From Firmicutes bacterium UBA993 (GTDB lineage: Bacteria > Bacillota > Dethiobacteria > DTU022): 16,680 bases of DNA. The position numbers and the translations under genes are program-made. The stretch covers positions 1-16,680 of the forward strand of contig DBBD01000135.1 in the NCBI GenBank assembly GCA_002292015.1, written 5' to 3'. Every line of letters begins with the position of its first letter. Within the stretch, counting starts at the first letter, position 1. Shown piece after piece: positions 1 to 6,185 of the stretch. Below the pieces are notes generated by a model that was not told the DNA's origin, made no database searches, and was given only the letters and a program-made list of their open reading frames with translations.

Positions 1-80
1 AAAAGTTCCCAGCTGCCGATAACCACAACGGCCAGGATTAACGCTGGTGCGATGTTTTTAAACTTTTCATTTCCGGCCAT
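1..80 (-). CDS. N-terminus of a membrane protein, probable thiamine-related ABC transporter permease (partial)
   Basis: The first 26 codons of a minus-strand gene, starting with ATG at 80-78 and running off the left edge. The peptide opens with a short charged stretch (MAGNEKFKN) followed by a hydrophobic segment (IAPALILAVVVIGSWEL), as in an integral membrane protein with a short cytoplasmic N-terminus. A GGAG ribosome binding site lies at 94-91. The gene sits directly behind a TPP riboswitch and terminator, so it should be switched off when thiamine pyrophosphate is plentiful. Together with the N-terminal segment this suggests a permease for thiamine or its HMP precursor (ThiX/SsuC-like), but the visible part is too short to fix the family. 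Another TPP-regulated membrane transporter is equally possible. Confidence 0.5.
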   Translation of the reverse strand, partial: MAGNEKFKNIAPALILAVVVIGSWEL

Positions 81-121
81 TTGAATCAACTCCGCTCAAC
101 CAGCCTGTTTTTCAATAAATC

Positions 122-152
122 AAAAAGATGCCGCCAACGTTGGCGGCATCTT
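122..152 (-). terminator. Intrinsic terminator, expression platform of the TPP riboswitch
   Basis: A perfect 28-bp palindrome at 125-152 (half-site AAGATGCCGCCAAC) is followed on the minus strand by a run of U (positions 126-122, then TTGATTT). It lies 26 bases downstream of the aptamer 3' end and about 45 bases before the start codon, which is the usual arrangement for TPP-controlled transcription attenuation. A smaller hairpin at 162-174 (CAAGC/GCTTG) between aptamer and terminator could take part in the antiterminator. Confidence 0.85.
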
Positions 153-177
153 AACCGGTTTCAAGCCCGGCTTGTTG

Positions 178-290
178 TTCCCTACGCTGGCATTACCCAG
201 TGTCCAGCCTCTTCGGCGGACAGCAACAGGTTATAAGGGTTAAAGGCTTCTACGCGCCTTACTCTCAGCCCCGCTCGGAGCTCCCCTACG
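178..290 (-). ncRNA. TPP riboswitch (THI element) with an extra hairpin
   Basis: The minus strand carries the conserved TPP aptamer elements in order: the 5' P1/P2 region GTAGGGGAGC (about 289-280), GGGGCTGAGA (272-263, the pyrimidine-sensing CUGAGA loop), a P3 arm AAGGC/GCCTT, the AACCCTTATAACCTG segment, CTGGGTAATGCCAG (200-187) and GCGTAGGGAA (186-178 region). It should bind thiamine pyrophosphate and promote formation of the terminator at 122-152, reducing expression of the membrane protein gene that follows. Compared with the common form, where ACCTGAT runs straight into CTGG, this copy has about 24 additional bases that fold as a hairpin (201-222). Confidence 0.92.
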
Positions 291-308
291 ATCTATTCAT
301 CTTTGTTA

Positions 309-339
309 ATTGTAGCATAGTTTTCGGGTATCATGGCAA
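309..339 (-). promoter_or_regulatory. Promoter of the TPP-riboswitch leader
   Basis: The minus strand has an extended -10, TGC followed by TACAAT (314-309), and a -35-like TTGCCA (339-334) with 19-bp spacing. Transcription would begin near 302, about 12 bases before the aptamer, which fits well. The -35 hexamer lies inside the 34-bp repeat copy at 325-358. No transcript data are available; this rests on sequence match and position. Confidence 0.5.
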
Positions 340-358
340 TAATATTTCTCATGATTGC
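325..358. repeat. Direct repeat copy A (34 bp, 33/34 identical to copy B)
   Basis: Bases 325-358 match 1597-1630 at 33 of 34 positions; 329-358 is an exact 30-base match (begins TATCATGGCAATAATA, ends CTCATGATTGC). The copies are in the same orientation, 1272 bp apart, and bracket the block containing the DUF1003 gene. The unit has internal dyads (ATCATG/CATGAT and GCAAT/ATTGC). It could be a target-site or recombination duplication, a dispersed repeat, or a protein-binding site; the sequence alone does not decide. Confidence 0.85.
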
Positions 359-385
359 GGGCCCGCGTCCACGCGGGTCCGCAAT
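354..385. repeat. GC-rich inverted repeat / hairpin
   Basis: A 14-bp stem (ATTGCGGGCCCGCG paired with CGCGGGTCCGCAAT, one G-T pair) closes on a four-base loop, TCCA. It begins inside the end of repeat copy A and marks the left junction of the DUF1003 block. There is no U tract immediately after it on either strand, so it is not a standard intrinsic terminator. A T6 run occurs at about 408-413 on the plus strand, too far away to serve the stem. Confidence 0.6.
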
Positions 386-630
386 ACAAGAGCAGGCCGT
401 TGTCGGGTTTTTTACGAGATCTATTGGCTGAAGCACTCCTCAAGAGGCGTCGGTTCTGCTCCATTTCGCTTCCAGTGATGGTCGCCACTGCGCCCGAACA
501 GGGGACCGCACCTCGTCCCTTCCTTGTGGATCCGGTACGACTCTCCAGGTTCGAGGGGGGGCTCCTCACCTTCCGGGCAGTCTCTTTGCCAAGCGGAACA
601 AACAGGGACCATGGAATGGTTTGTCAGGCG
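386..630. other. Gene-free segment downstream of the DUF1003 gene, no identifiable feature
   Basis: About 245 bases between the GC-rich hairpin and the stop codon of the DUF1003 gene. Short open frames exist on both strands, but none has a convincing ribosome binding site or a recognisable product, and they overlap each other. A GGTTCGAGG stretch near 548 recalls a tRNA T-loop, but no cloverleaf can be drawn. It may be decayed mobile or transferred DNA; this cannot be shown from the sequence. Confidence 0.3.
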
Positions 631-1332
631 TCATCGTTTTTTTCCAATCTCGGACAATAGTTCGAGTTGAATCTCCTGGATCTCGGCCAGGCGATCCCAC
701 TGATGTGAAAGTAGATGATCTACCTTATCATGAAGGTGGCGGATTTCGAGTTCTGCCTTGAGGTTAATTTGGTAGTCATGCTGCGAGCGCAGCCGGTCCT
801 TTGCCTCCTGGCGATTCTGGCTCATCATAATGATCGGCGCCTGAATCGCCGCCAAGCAAGAAAGCATAAGGTTTAGTAAGATGTAGGGATAGGGATCCGG
901 AGGTTGTAAAACCAGTACAATCGAATTCATCCCAATCCATAGAGCGATAAAAGCGCCGAAGCATATAAGAAAAGTCCAACTTCCACCAAATGCCGCGATT
1001 CGATCTGCCAACCGCTCGCCGAAGGACCACTTCTGCTCGAACTCCGTGTCGACATTCTTTGCGAGGAGTTCGTATTCCCGAATGCTATGCAGGACTCCTT
1101 GCTCAAGGATGGTAAGCTCACCCCTTTCTGACTCAAGCAAGGAGTGAACATAATTCGATCGGTACTTGGTCAGGTCAGTTTGACAGATGAGGCTCTTCGG
1201 CGACCAGTTGGGATAATCGCGAGAGATCTCTTTTGCGATAACGTCTCGAACGGCTGCGCCCGTCACAAGCTCCCGGCTGGGGAAGGTCTTTCCGCATATA
1301 GCGCAGGCGTGCCGGTCATTCTTCTTATGCAT
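631..1332 (-). CDS. DUF1003 family membrane protein
   Basis: A 233-residue protein of the DUF1003 family (function unknown). The N-terminus has a metal-binding-like pattern: H8, C10-x2-C13 and C50 in a LIC context. A linker of about 60 residues is followed by two predicted membrane segments (about 115-141 and 148-172, joined by a short Pro/Asp-rich loop), then the conserved NRQEAKDR segment and a helical, probably coiled-coil C-terminus rich in leucine, histidine and charged residues. The start is ATG at 1332-1330 with TTAGGAGAG just upstream (about 1349-1342). The gene is transcribed opposite to the operon on its right and sits alone between two copies of a 34-bp repeat, which suggests a gained or movable block. 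The family assignment is firm; the biological role is unknown. Confidence 0.85.
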   Translation of the reverse strand: MHKKNDRHACAICGKTFPSRELVTGAAVRDVIAKEISRDYPNWSPKSLICQTDLTKYRSNYVHSLLESERGELTILEQGVLHSIREYELLAKNVDTEFEQKWSFGERLADRIAAFGGSWTFLICFGAFIALWIGMNSIVLVLQPPDPYPYILLNLMLSCLAAIQAPIIMMSQNRQEAKDRLRSQHDYQINLKAELEIRHLHDKVDHLLSHQWDRLAEIQEIQLELLSEIGKKR

Positions 1333-1365
1333 GCTAATGTCTCTCCTAACGCTTGTCTTATGATT

Positions 1366-1399
1366 ATCCGAAACCCGTAATTACCCCCTGGTTTCGGAT
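1366..1399. repeat. Inverted repeat upstream of the DUF1003 gene
   Basis: A 10-bp perfect stem (ATCCGAAACC at 1366-1375 with GGTTTCGGAT at 1390-1399) encloses a 14-base spacer. It lies 33 bp upstream of the DUF1003 start codon, where an operator or 5' leader hairpin would act. The 197 bases from here to repeat copy B (1400-1596) show no gene or site I can support. Confidence 0.5.
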
Positions 1400-1596
1400 T
1401 CGTAGGTGAATTCTACACATTTTCCCCACACCCTTCTTTCTCCTGCTACCCGAACAGTTATTAGTGAGGTGACTTACGATAAACGGATCCTGCGCCCTGG
1501 TTCGAAGTGGCCGCTTTCCGGCTAGAAAATGGTTTCTATGCGATGCGGACAGACTATACATCCCCGTGTTCATTTCCTGTTCTGCGTTGTAGAAGC

Positions 1597-1630
1597 CGGA
1601 TATCATGGCAATAATATTTCTCATGATTGC
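1597..1630. repeat. Direct repeat copy B (34 bp)
   Basis: Second copy of the repeat at 325-358 with one mismatch (A at 1600 against G at 328). It lies about 110 bp upstream of the argF start. Unlike copy A, its minus-strand flank lacks a well-spaced -10 element (TTGCCA is followed by TACAAC at only 14 bp), so the promoter seen at copy A is not duplicated here. Confidence 0.85.
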
Positions 1631-1673
1631 AGGGTTAACATCCGTTGTGGGCGAATGATCTAAGAATTTGTAA

Positions 1674-1714
1674 CAGCTGATGTCTATTTTTAGACCAGCC
1701 TTTATAGTCAGCTG
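1674..1714 (+). promoter_or_regulatory. Possible structured leader before argF
   Basis: CAGCTG occurs at 1674-1679 and again at 1709-1714. Being self-complementary, the two copies can pair around an inner hairpin GTCTA-TTTT-TAGAC (1682-1695). The CAGCTGAT octamer is repeated directly with 35-bp spacing. This could be an operator or leader structure for argF, about 25 bp before its start codon. No convincing sigma-A promoter was found. The proposal is speculative. Confidence 0.25.
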
Positions 1715-1739
1715 ATCAATAACCAGACGGGAGGAAAAT

Positions 1740-2735
1740 ATGATGGCGTTTAACCTGAAGGGCAGAAACCTGCTGACGCTGCTTGATTTCACGACGGAAG
1801 AGATCAGCTACCTGCTGCAGCTGGCGCAGGAATTTAAAACCACGAAGCGCTTGGGGCTGCCCCACGATACCCTGAAAGGCAAAAATATTGCCCTCTTATT
1901 TGAGAAGGATTCAACCCGGACCCGCTGCGCTTTTGAAACTGCCGCATACGATTTAGGGATGCATGTAACCTACCTGGGACCAACCGGTTCCCAGATGGGT
2001 AAAAAAGAGTCGATTAAAGATACGGCACGGGTACTCGGACGCATGTATGACGGAATCGAATATCGCGGGTTTGCCCAGGGCATAGCCGAGGAGCTAGGCG
2101 CTTATGCCGGTGTTCCGGTATGGAACGGCCTGACTACGGAGTATCATCCAACTCAAATCTTGGCCGACTTCTTAACGATTCAGGAAAAGCGCGGAACGCT
2201 TAATGGTCAAACCCTGGCTTTTCTGGGCGATGCCTCCAATAACGTCAGTAATTCGTTGATGATCGGGTCGGCCAAGATGGGCCTGCATTTCAGGGCTGTG
2301 GCTCCGCCGGAAGTCTGGCCGGATCCGGCGCTGGTTGAGAAGTGTAAAAGCGTAGCCCGCAACACCGGAGCTACGATTACCCTGACCGAAGATGTTCAGG
2401 CGGGGACAAAAGATGCCGATGTTATCTATACCGATGTCTGGGTATCGATGGGCGAACCGAAAGAGCTGTGGGAAAAACGGATTGCCATGCTAACGGCCTA
2501 CCGGGTTACGATGGATCTGATGAAAAATGCCGGGGACGACGCAATTTTCATGCACTGCCTGCCGGCTTTTCATAACTTAGAAACCGAAATAGGAAAAGAG
2601 GTCGGCGAAGCTTTCGGCCTGGAGTGCATGGAGGTTACGGAAGAAGTTTTTGAGTCGGATTATTCCGTGGTTTTCGATCAGTCTGAAAACAGGATGCATA
2701 CTATCAAGGCGGTTATGTACGCCACACTTTCATAA
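1740..2735 (+). CDS. argF: Ornithine carbamoyltransferase (ArcB/ArgI-type)
   Basis: Catalyses carbamoyl phosphate + ornithine <-> citrulline + phosphate in the cytosol. At 331 residues it has the usual family length. Visible signatures are the carbamoyl-phosphate loop STRTR (residues 58-62), the HPTQ motif, the SMGE ornithine-side loop, and HCLP (272-275) with the catalytic cysteine C273. The overall wording (for example FEKDSTRTRCAFE and DGIEYRGF) follows the ArcB/E. coli ArgI type rather than the shorter Bacillus ArgF type. It could therefore serve anabolic or catabolic arginine metabolism; no other arginine gene lies in the window to decide. Two adjacent ATG codons (1740 and 1743) follow a GGGAGG site at 1730-1735, and either could be used. 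It is the first gene of a same-strand run, with 89 bp before the DUF362 gene. Confidence 0.95.
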   Translation: MMAFNLKGRNLLTLLDFTTEEISYLLQLAQEFKTTKRLGLPHDTLKGKNIALLFEKDSTRTRCAFETAAYDLGMHVTYLGPTGSQMGKKESIKDTARVLGRMYDGIEYRGFAQGIAEELGAYAGVPVWNGLTTEYHPTQILADFLTIQEKRGTLNGQTLAFLGDASNNVSNSLMIGSAKMGLHFRAVAPPEVWPDPALVEKCKSVARNTGATITLTEDVQAGTKDADVIYTDVWVSMGEPKELWEKRIAMLTAYRVTMDLMKNAGDDAIFMHCLPAFHNLETEIGKEVGEAFGLECMEVTEEVFESDYSVVFDQSENRMHTIKAVMYATLS

Positions 2736-2824
2736 AAGCTTACGGAACAGTGTTTAACCGGCAACTTGACAATAGCCGGATAAGCATAAGGCTCTAAAAC
2801 ATAATATTTCAAGGGGGCGATGGT

Positions 2825-4147
2825 GTGACTAAAAAAGTAGCGATAGTTCGTTATGAGAAACCGCTGGAATCTGTGCAAAAAGTCATACGCGATTGCGGCG
2901 GGCTTGATCACCTGCCTGCATCCGCCCGGGTATTTATCAAGCCGAACATAGTCTTCTGGACCAAAACCTGTAACTTCCCCAAGTGGGGTGTGATCACTAC
3001 TTCGAGGGTAATCGAAGATGTGGTAATCACTTTAAAAGAGCATGGGATCGACGATATAACAATCGGCGAAGGGATAGTGGCCGATCCGAAAGATACCGCA
3101 ACGCCGGCCCATGCCTTCGCAAGCCTGGGCTACGAAACCCTTAAAGCGCGTTATGGTATTAAATTTGTTAACATCATGGAGCGGCCCTTTAAAAAAGTGG
3201 ACTTAGGGGAGGGGATAAGGCTTAAAATCAATTCCGATATTCTGGAAAGCGATTTTCTGGTTGACATCCCGGTCTTAAAATCACACAACCAGACAGTGGT
3301 CAGCCTGGGAATGAAAAATTTAAAGGGCATAATCGACATGGCATCGCGCAAGAAATGCCACAATGCTGATCGCGAAAAAGATCTGCATTTTTATATATCG
3401 AAAATCGCCGACCCGCTGCCCCCCGGTTTGACAATCATCGACGGCATTTATAGCCTGGAACGGGGCCCTGCTTTTGACGGGCGAATGCGGCGCACTAACC
3501 TGCTGATTGCATCGCCGGATCTGCTCTCCGCGGACCTGGTGGGAGCCAGGGTGCTCGGCCACGATCCGGCCCGGGTAAAACATCTGGCTTTGGCGGCTGC
3601 CAGGGCCGGCCGGCCGCTTGATCTTTTCGATATCGAAGTGGTCGGTGAAAAAATAGATGAGGTCGCCTCCTACCACGAATACGATTTTGAATACGAACGC
3701 AGCGATAACGGCGAAATGCCCGCTGCCCTGGCTAAACAGGGACTGTCCGGGGTTTACTACCGTAAATTTGATGATACGATGTGTACCTACTGTTCCGCTT
3801 TAAACGGCCTGATCCTGACGGCCATCCGTCAAGCCTGGCGGGGAGAGTCCTGGCATGGTGTGGAAGTTTTAACCGGTAAGGTGATGGAGCCGTCGCCGGG
3901 TATGCAGTCCACTCTGCTGATTGGCCAATGCATGTACCGCAAGAACAAAGATCATCCCGCCATACAGCAGATGTTTGCGGCCAAAGGGTGCCCCCCGGAC
4001 CCGCAGGAGATTGTGAAAGCTTTAAACGGCGCCGGTATTGCCGCTGATGCCGCCCTTTTTGAGCAGGTTGACAGCCTGCCTGGGTTCTTCATGAGCCGTT
4101 ACGAAGGAAAACCCGAATTTGATGAAGCCTTTTTCCGGATAGAGTAG
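2825..4147 (+). CDS. DUF362 domain-containing protein with four-cysteine C-terminus
   Basis: A 440-residue protein. The N-terminal ~300 residues are a DUF362 (COG2006-type) domain: an opening VAIVRYE strand, an IKPNIV motif near residue 40, a VLKSH motif and a GMKNLKGI motif typical of the family. No ferredoxin domain is present. Instead the C-terminal part has C320-x2-C323, C369 and C389 (in KGCPPD), a possible metal or cluster site. The biochemical role of DUF362 is not established. The GTG start at 2825 follows AAGGGGG (2810-2816); an ATG at 2820 runs straight into a stop (ATG GTG TGA) and is not a usable start for this protein. It lies between argF and the phosphodiesterase gene (20 bp), probably cotranscribed. 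Confidence 0.85.
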   Translation: MTKKVAIVRYEKPLESVQKVIRDCGGLDHLPASARVFIKPNIVFWTKTCNFPKWGVITTSRVIEDVVITLKEHGIDDITIGEGIVADPKDTATPAHAFASLGYETLKARYGIKFVNIMERPFKKVDLGEGIRLKINSDILESDFLVDIPVLKSHNQTVVSLGMKNLKGIIDMASRKKCHNADREKDLHFYISKIADPLPPGLTIIDGIYSLERGPAFDGRMRRTNLLIASPDLLSADLVGARVLGHDPARVKHLALAAARAGRPLDLFDIEVVGEKIDEVASYHEYDFEYERSDNGEMPAALAKQGLSGVYYRKFDDTMCTYCSALNGLILTAIRQAWRGESWHGVEVLTGKVMEPSPGMQSTLLIGQCMYRKNKDHPAIQQMFAAKGCPPDPQEIVKALNGAGIAADAALFEQVDSLPGFFMSRYEGKPEFDEAFFRIE

Positions 4148-4167
4148 ATAAAAGGGAGGGCCATTAA

Positions 4168-4905
4168 TTGAGTAAAACACTAAACCTGGCCCATCGCGGA
4201 GCCAGTACCCAGGCACCGGAGAACACGCTGGCTGCTTTTCGCAAGGCGGCTGAGGTGGGTGTCGCTGGGTTTGAATTCGATGTTCAGCTAAGCAAAGACG
4301 GCTTTGTGGTGGTGATTCACGACGAAAAACTGGAGCGCACCACCAACGGCAGCGGCCTGGTTAAAGATTACACCTTAGAAGAGCTGCAGCGCCTTGATGC
4401 CGGCAAATGGTTTGGTGAAGAGTTTGCCGGTGAGAAAATCCCAACCCTTGACCAAGTGCTCGACGAATTTGCCTCCACCGCTATGGTTTATAACATTGAG
4501 CTGAAAAGCGGCATTGTGTTCTATCCCGGCCTGGAAGAAAAGGTTTTGGAGGCGGTTAAGTGCAGGAACTTAAGTGAGCGGGTGGTTATCTCCTCGTTTA
4601 ACCACTACAGCCTGGTCACCTGCCGTGAGCTGAACAAAGATGTGCGCACCGGAATGCTTTACGTCGCCGGACTATATGAACCCTGGGAATATGCCCTTAA
4701 ACTTGGCTGTTACTCGGTGCACCCCCTCTTTTACCACCTGCAGCACCCGGAGCTGATCAGCGGTTTCAGGGAGCACAACCTGGCCATCTACGCTTGGACG
4801 GTCAATGAACCTGTCTATATGGAACTGATGGTTGCCGGCGGGATTGATGCAATCATCACCGATCGACCGCAGGATTTACAAAAAATAATTGACGGAGGAC
4901 AGTAA
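4168..4905 (+). CDS. Glycerophosphodiester phosphodiesterase (cytosolic, UgpQ-like)
   Basis: Hydrolyses glycerophosphodiesters to glycerol-3-phosphate and an alcohol. The 245-residue length is that of the compact cytosolic GDPD type. The TIM-barrel signature is complete: H9-R10, E18-N19 (APENT), E36 and D38 for metal binding in FEFDV, H51 in the VIHD motif, then ERTTNG, a YNIELK strand with the further acidic ligand, and the closing AWTVN and ITDRP motifs. There is no signal peptide, so the substrate must come from inside the cell or be imported. The TTG start at 4168 is supported by AAAGGGAGGG (4151-4160). The stop codon abuts the start of the transporter gene, indicating translational coupling. 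Confidence 0.93.
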   Translation: MSKTLNLAHRGASTQAPENTLAAFRKAAEVGVAGFEFDVQLSKDGFVVVIHDEKLERTTNGSGLVKDYTLEELQRLDAGKWFGEEFAGEKIPTLDQVLDEFASTAMVYNIELKSGIVFYPGLEEKVLEAVKCRNLSERVVISSFNHYSLVTCRELNKDVRTGMLYVAGLYEPWEYALKLGCYSVHPLFYHLQHPELISGFREHNLAIYAWTVNEPVYMELMVAGGIDAIITDRPQDLQKIIDGGQ

Positions 4906-6132
4906 GTGAAAACATTTAATTACTCGAAGATAGTAATTCTAGGCCTTGGTTTTCTGATCATTACCCTCACTTGGTCAATCTACAATGCTTATGTGCCCCC
5001 GATTTTAGAACGGCTGCTTATTCATCTGCCTTATACTGATACCGCGGTCGGTTTTATTATGACCTTTGATAATATTGCCGCCGTCCTGCTGATCCCTTAT
5101 TTTGGAGCGCTAAGCGATCTTACCTGGACCCGCTTCGGCCGTCGTATGCCCTTCCTGCTGGTTAGTGTGCCGATTGCCGCTCTCTTTTTTGCCGTGGTTC
5201 CCTATGTAGGGCATTCACTGGCTGTGCTGATCCCGGTAATTATCGTCATGAACATTGCAATGGCCGCGTTACGGGCCCCGGCCATTGCCCTGATGCCTGA
5301 CCTGACCCCCTCTGTCTACCGGAGCAAGGCCAATGGCATAGTCAATTTAATGGGTGGTCTTGGCGCCCTGCTCTTTTTCTTTGTTTTTACCAGGTTACTT
5401 AGCGTCAGCGCTGCATTTGTGGTTGCCTCTGTCATTATGATTGCTGTATTGGCCATATTATTAGCGACAATTCGCGAACCGCGCGATCAGTTTGAAGCGG
5501 CGGAAAAGCGCCCCGGCGGTATTGTCAGCTCGCTTTTAGAAATATTGCGGGAGAAAGAGAGTACTACCCGCTTTCTCTTCTATGCCATCTTTTTCTGGTT
5601 CATCGGTTGGAACGGTGTAGAAACATTTTTTACCCTTTACGGGATGGCTAAGTGGGGTGTCGATGAAGCCCAGGCTGCATTTTATCTTGGTTTCTTTTCG
5701 CTTGCTTTCTTACTGATGGCTATCCCGAGCGGCTTTATCGCCACGGCCCTGGGCCGCAAAAAAACTATACTGGCCGGCCTGGTGGGCCTATGCCTGATGC
5801 TCGGCTCATTCTACTTTGCCACGCCGATTGTGCTGGCCATCGCGCTCCTGGTTTTAGGCGGTGTCTTTTGGGCTATGATTAATATTAACTCGTACCCGAT
5901 GGTCAGCGATATGTCCCCTGTTGCCAAACTGGGCACTTACACCGGCCTTTATTATTTCTTCTCGATGCTGGCAGCGATTATCGCCCCTCCGATCTTCGGC
6001 TGGGTGATGGATCTTTTCGGCACTCGGATGGTCCTCTTCCCACTAGCGGCCATCGCCTACCTGGTGGCGCTGTTCATGATGACTAAGGTCCGGGGTGGCG
6101 AGGCACAAACCGGGGAACAACTTTCCGCCTGA
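4906..6132 (+). CDS. MFS transporter (SLC45/GPH-like)
   Basis: A 408-residue polytopic protein with about 12 hydrophobic segments in two halves around a polar central loop (about residues 188-215, rich in E, R and K). A loop with SDLTWTRFGRRMPF after the second predicted membrane segment matches the conserved D-R-x-G-R-R signature of the major facilitator superfamily and most resembles sugar/proton symporters of the SLC45 or GPH groups. Substrate is unknown. The GTG start at 4906 comes directly after the preceding stop codon, with GGAGGA at 4894-4899 inside the phosphodiesterase gene, so the two are probably coupled. The pairing suggests, without proving, import of a glycerophosphodiester or export of a product. 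Confidence 0.88.
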   Translation: MKTFNYSKIVILGLGFLIITLTWSIYNAYVPPILERLLIHLPYTDTAVGFIMTFDNIAAVLLIPYFGALSDLTWTRFGRRMPFLLVSVPIAALFFAVVPYVGHSLAVLIPVIIVMNIAMAALRAPAIALMPDLTPSVYRSKANGIVNLMGGLGALLFFFVFTRLLSVSAAFVVASVIMIAVLAILLATIREPRDQFEAAEKRPGGIVSSLLEILREKESTTRFLFYAIFFWFIGWNGVETFFTLYGMAKWGVDEAQAAFYLGFFSLAFLLMAIPSGFIATALGRKKTILAGLVGLCLMLGSFYFATPIVLAIALLVLGGVFWAMININSYPMVSDMSPVAKLGTYTGLYYFFSMLAAIIAPPIFGWVMDLFGTRMVLFPLAAIAYLVALFMMTKVRGGEAQTGEQLSA

Positions 6133-6172
6133 CCAGGTTTTAGGCCGAGGAATAACTAACCTTAGGTACAAT

Positions 6173-6178
6173 GGAGGT
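6173..6178 (+). promoter_or_regulatory. Ribosome binding site that sets the threonine aldolase start
   Basis: GGAGGT ends 7 bases before the TTG at 6186. It overlaps an in-frame ATG at 6171 that would have no ribosome binding site of its own, so the TTG is the better start. Confidence 0.75.
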
Positions 6179-6185
6179 AGCTGGA

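Noticed and set aside
538..570. GGTTCGAGG stretch resembling a tRNA T-loop or a group II intron motif
   Set aside because: No acceptor, D or anticodon stem can be paired around it, and no domain V-like hairpin with the expected AGC/GTTC pairing is present.
200..660. Several overlapping open frames on both strands (63-101 codons)
   Set aside because: They overlap the TPP aptamer, the direct repeat or each other, lack ribosome binding sites, and encode low-complexity arginine/proline-rich peptides with no recognisable family.
359..1596. Insertion sequence with terminal inverted repeats
   Set aside because: The two ends of the block share no inverted repeat and no transposase is present, so only the direct repeats are reported.
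1364..1792. Minus-strand open frame of 142 codons
   Set aside because: It runs antisense across the argF start, its leader dyads and repeat copy B, and the peptide looks like translated non-coding sequence.
2765..2770. Perfect TTGACA in the argF-DUF362 gap as a -35 box
   Set aside because: The sequence 16-18 bp downstream (AGGCTC region) is not -10-like; the nearest TAATAT is about 30 bp away, too far for a sigma-A promoter.
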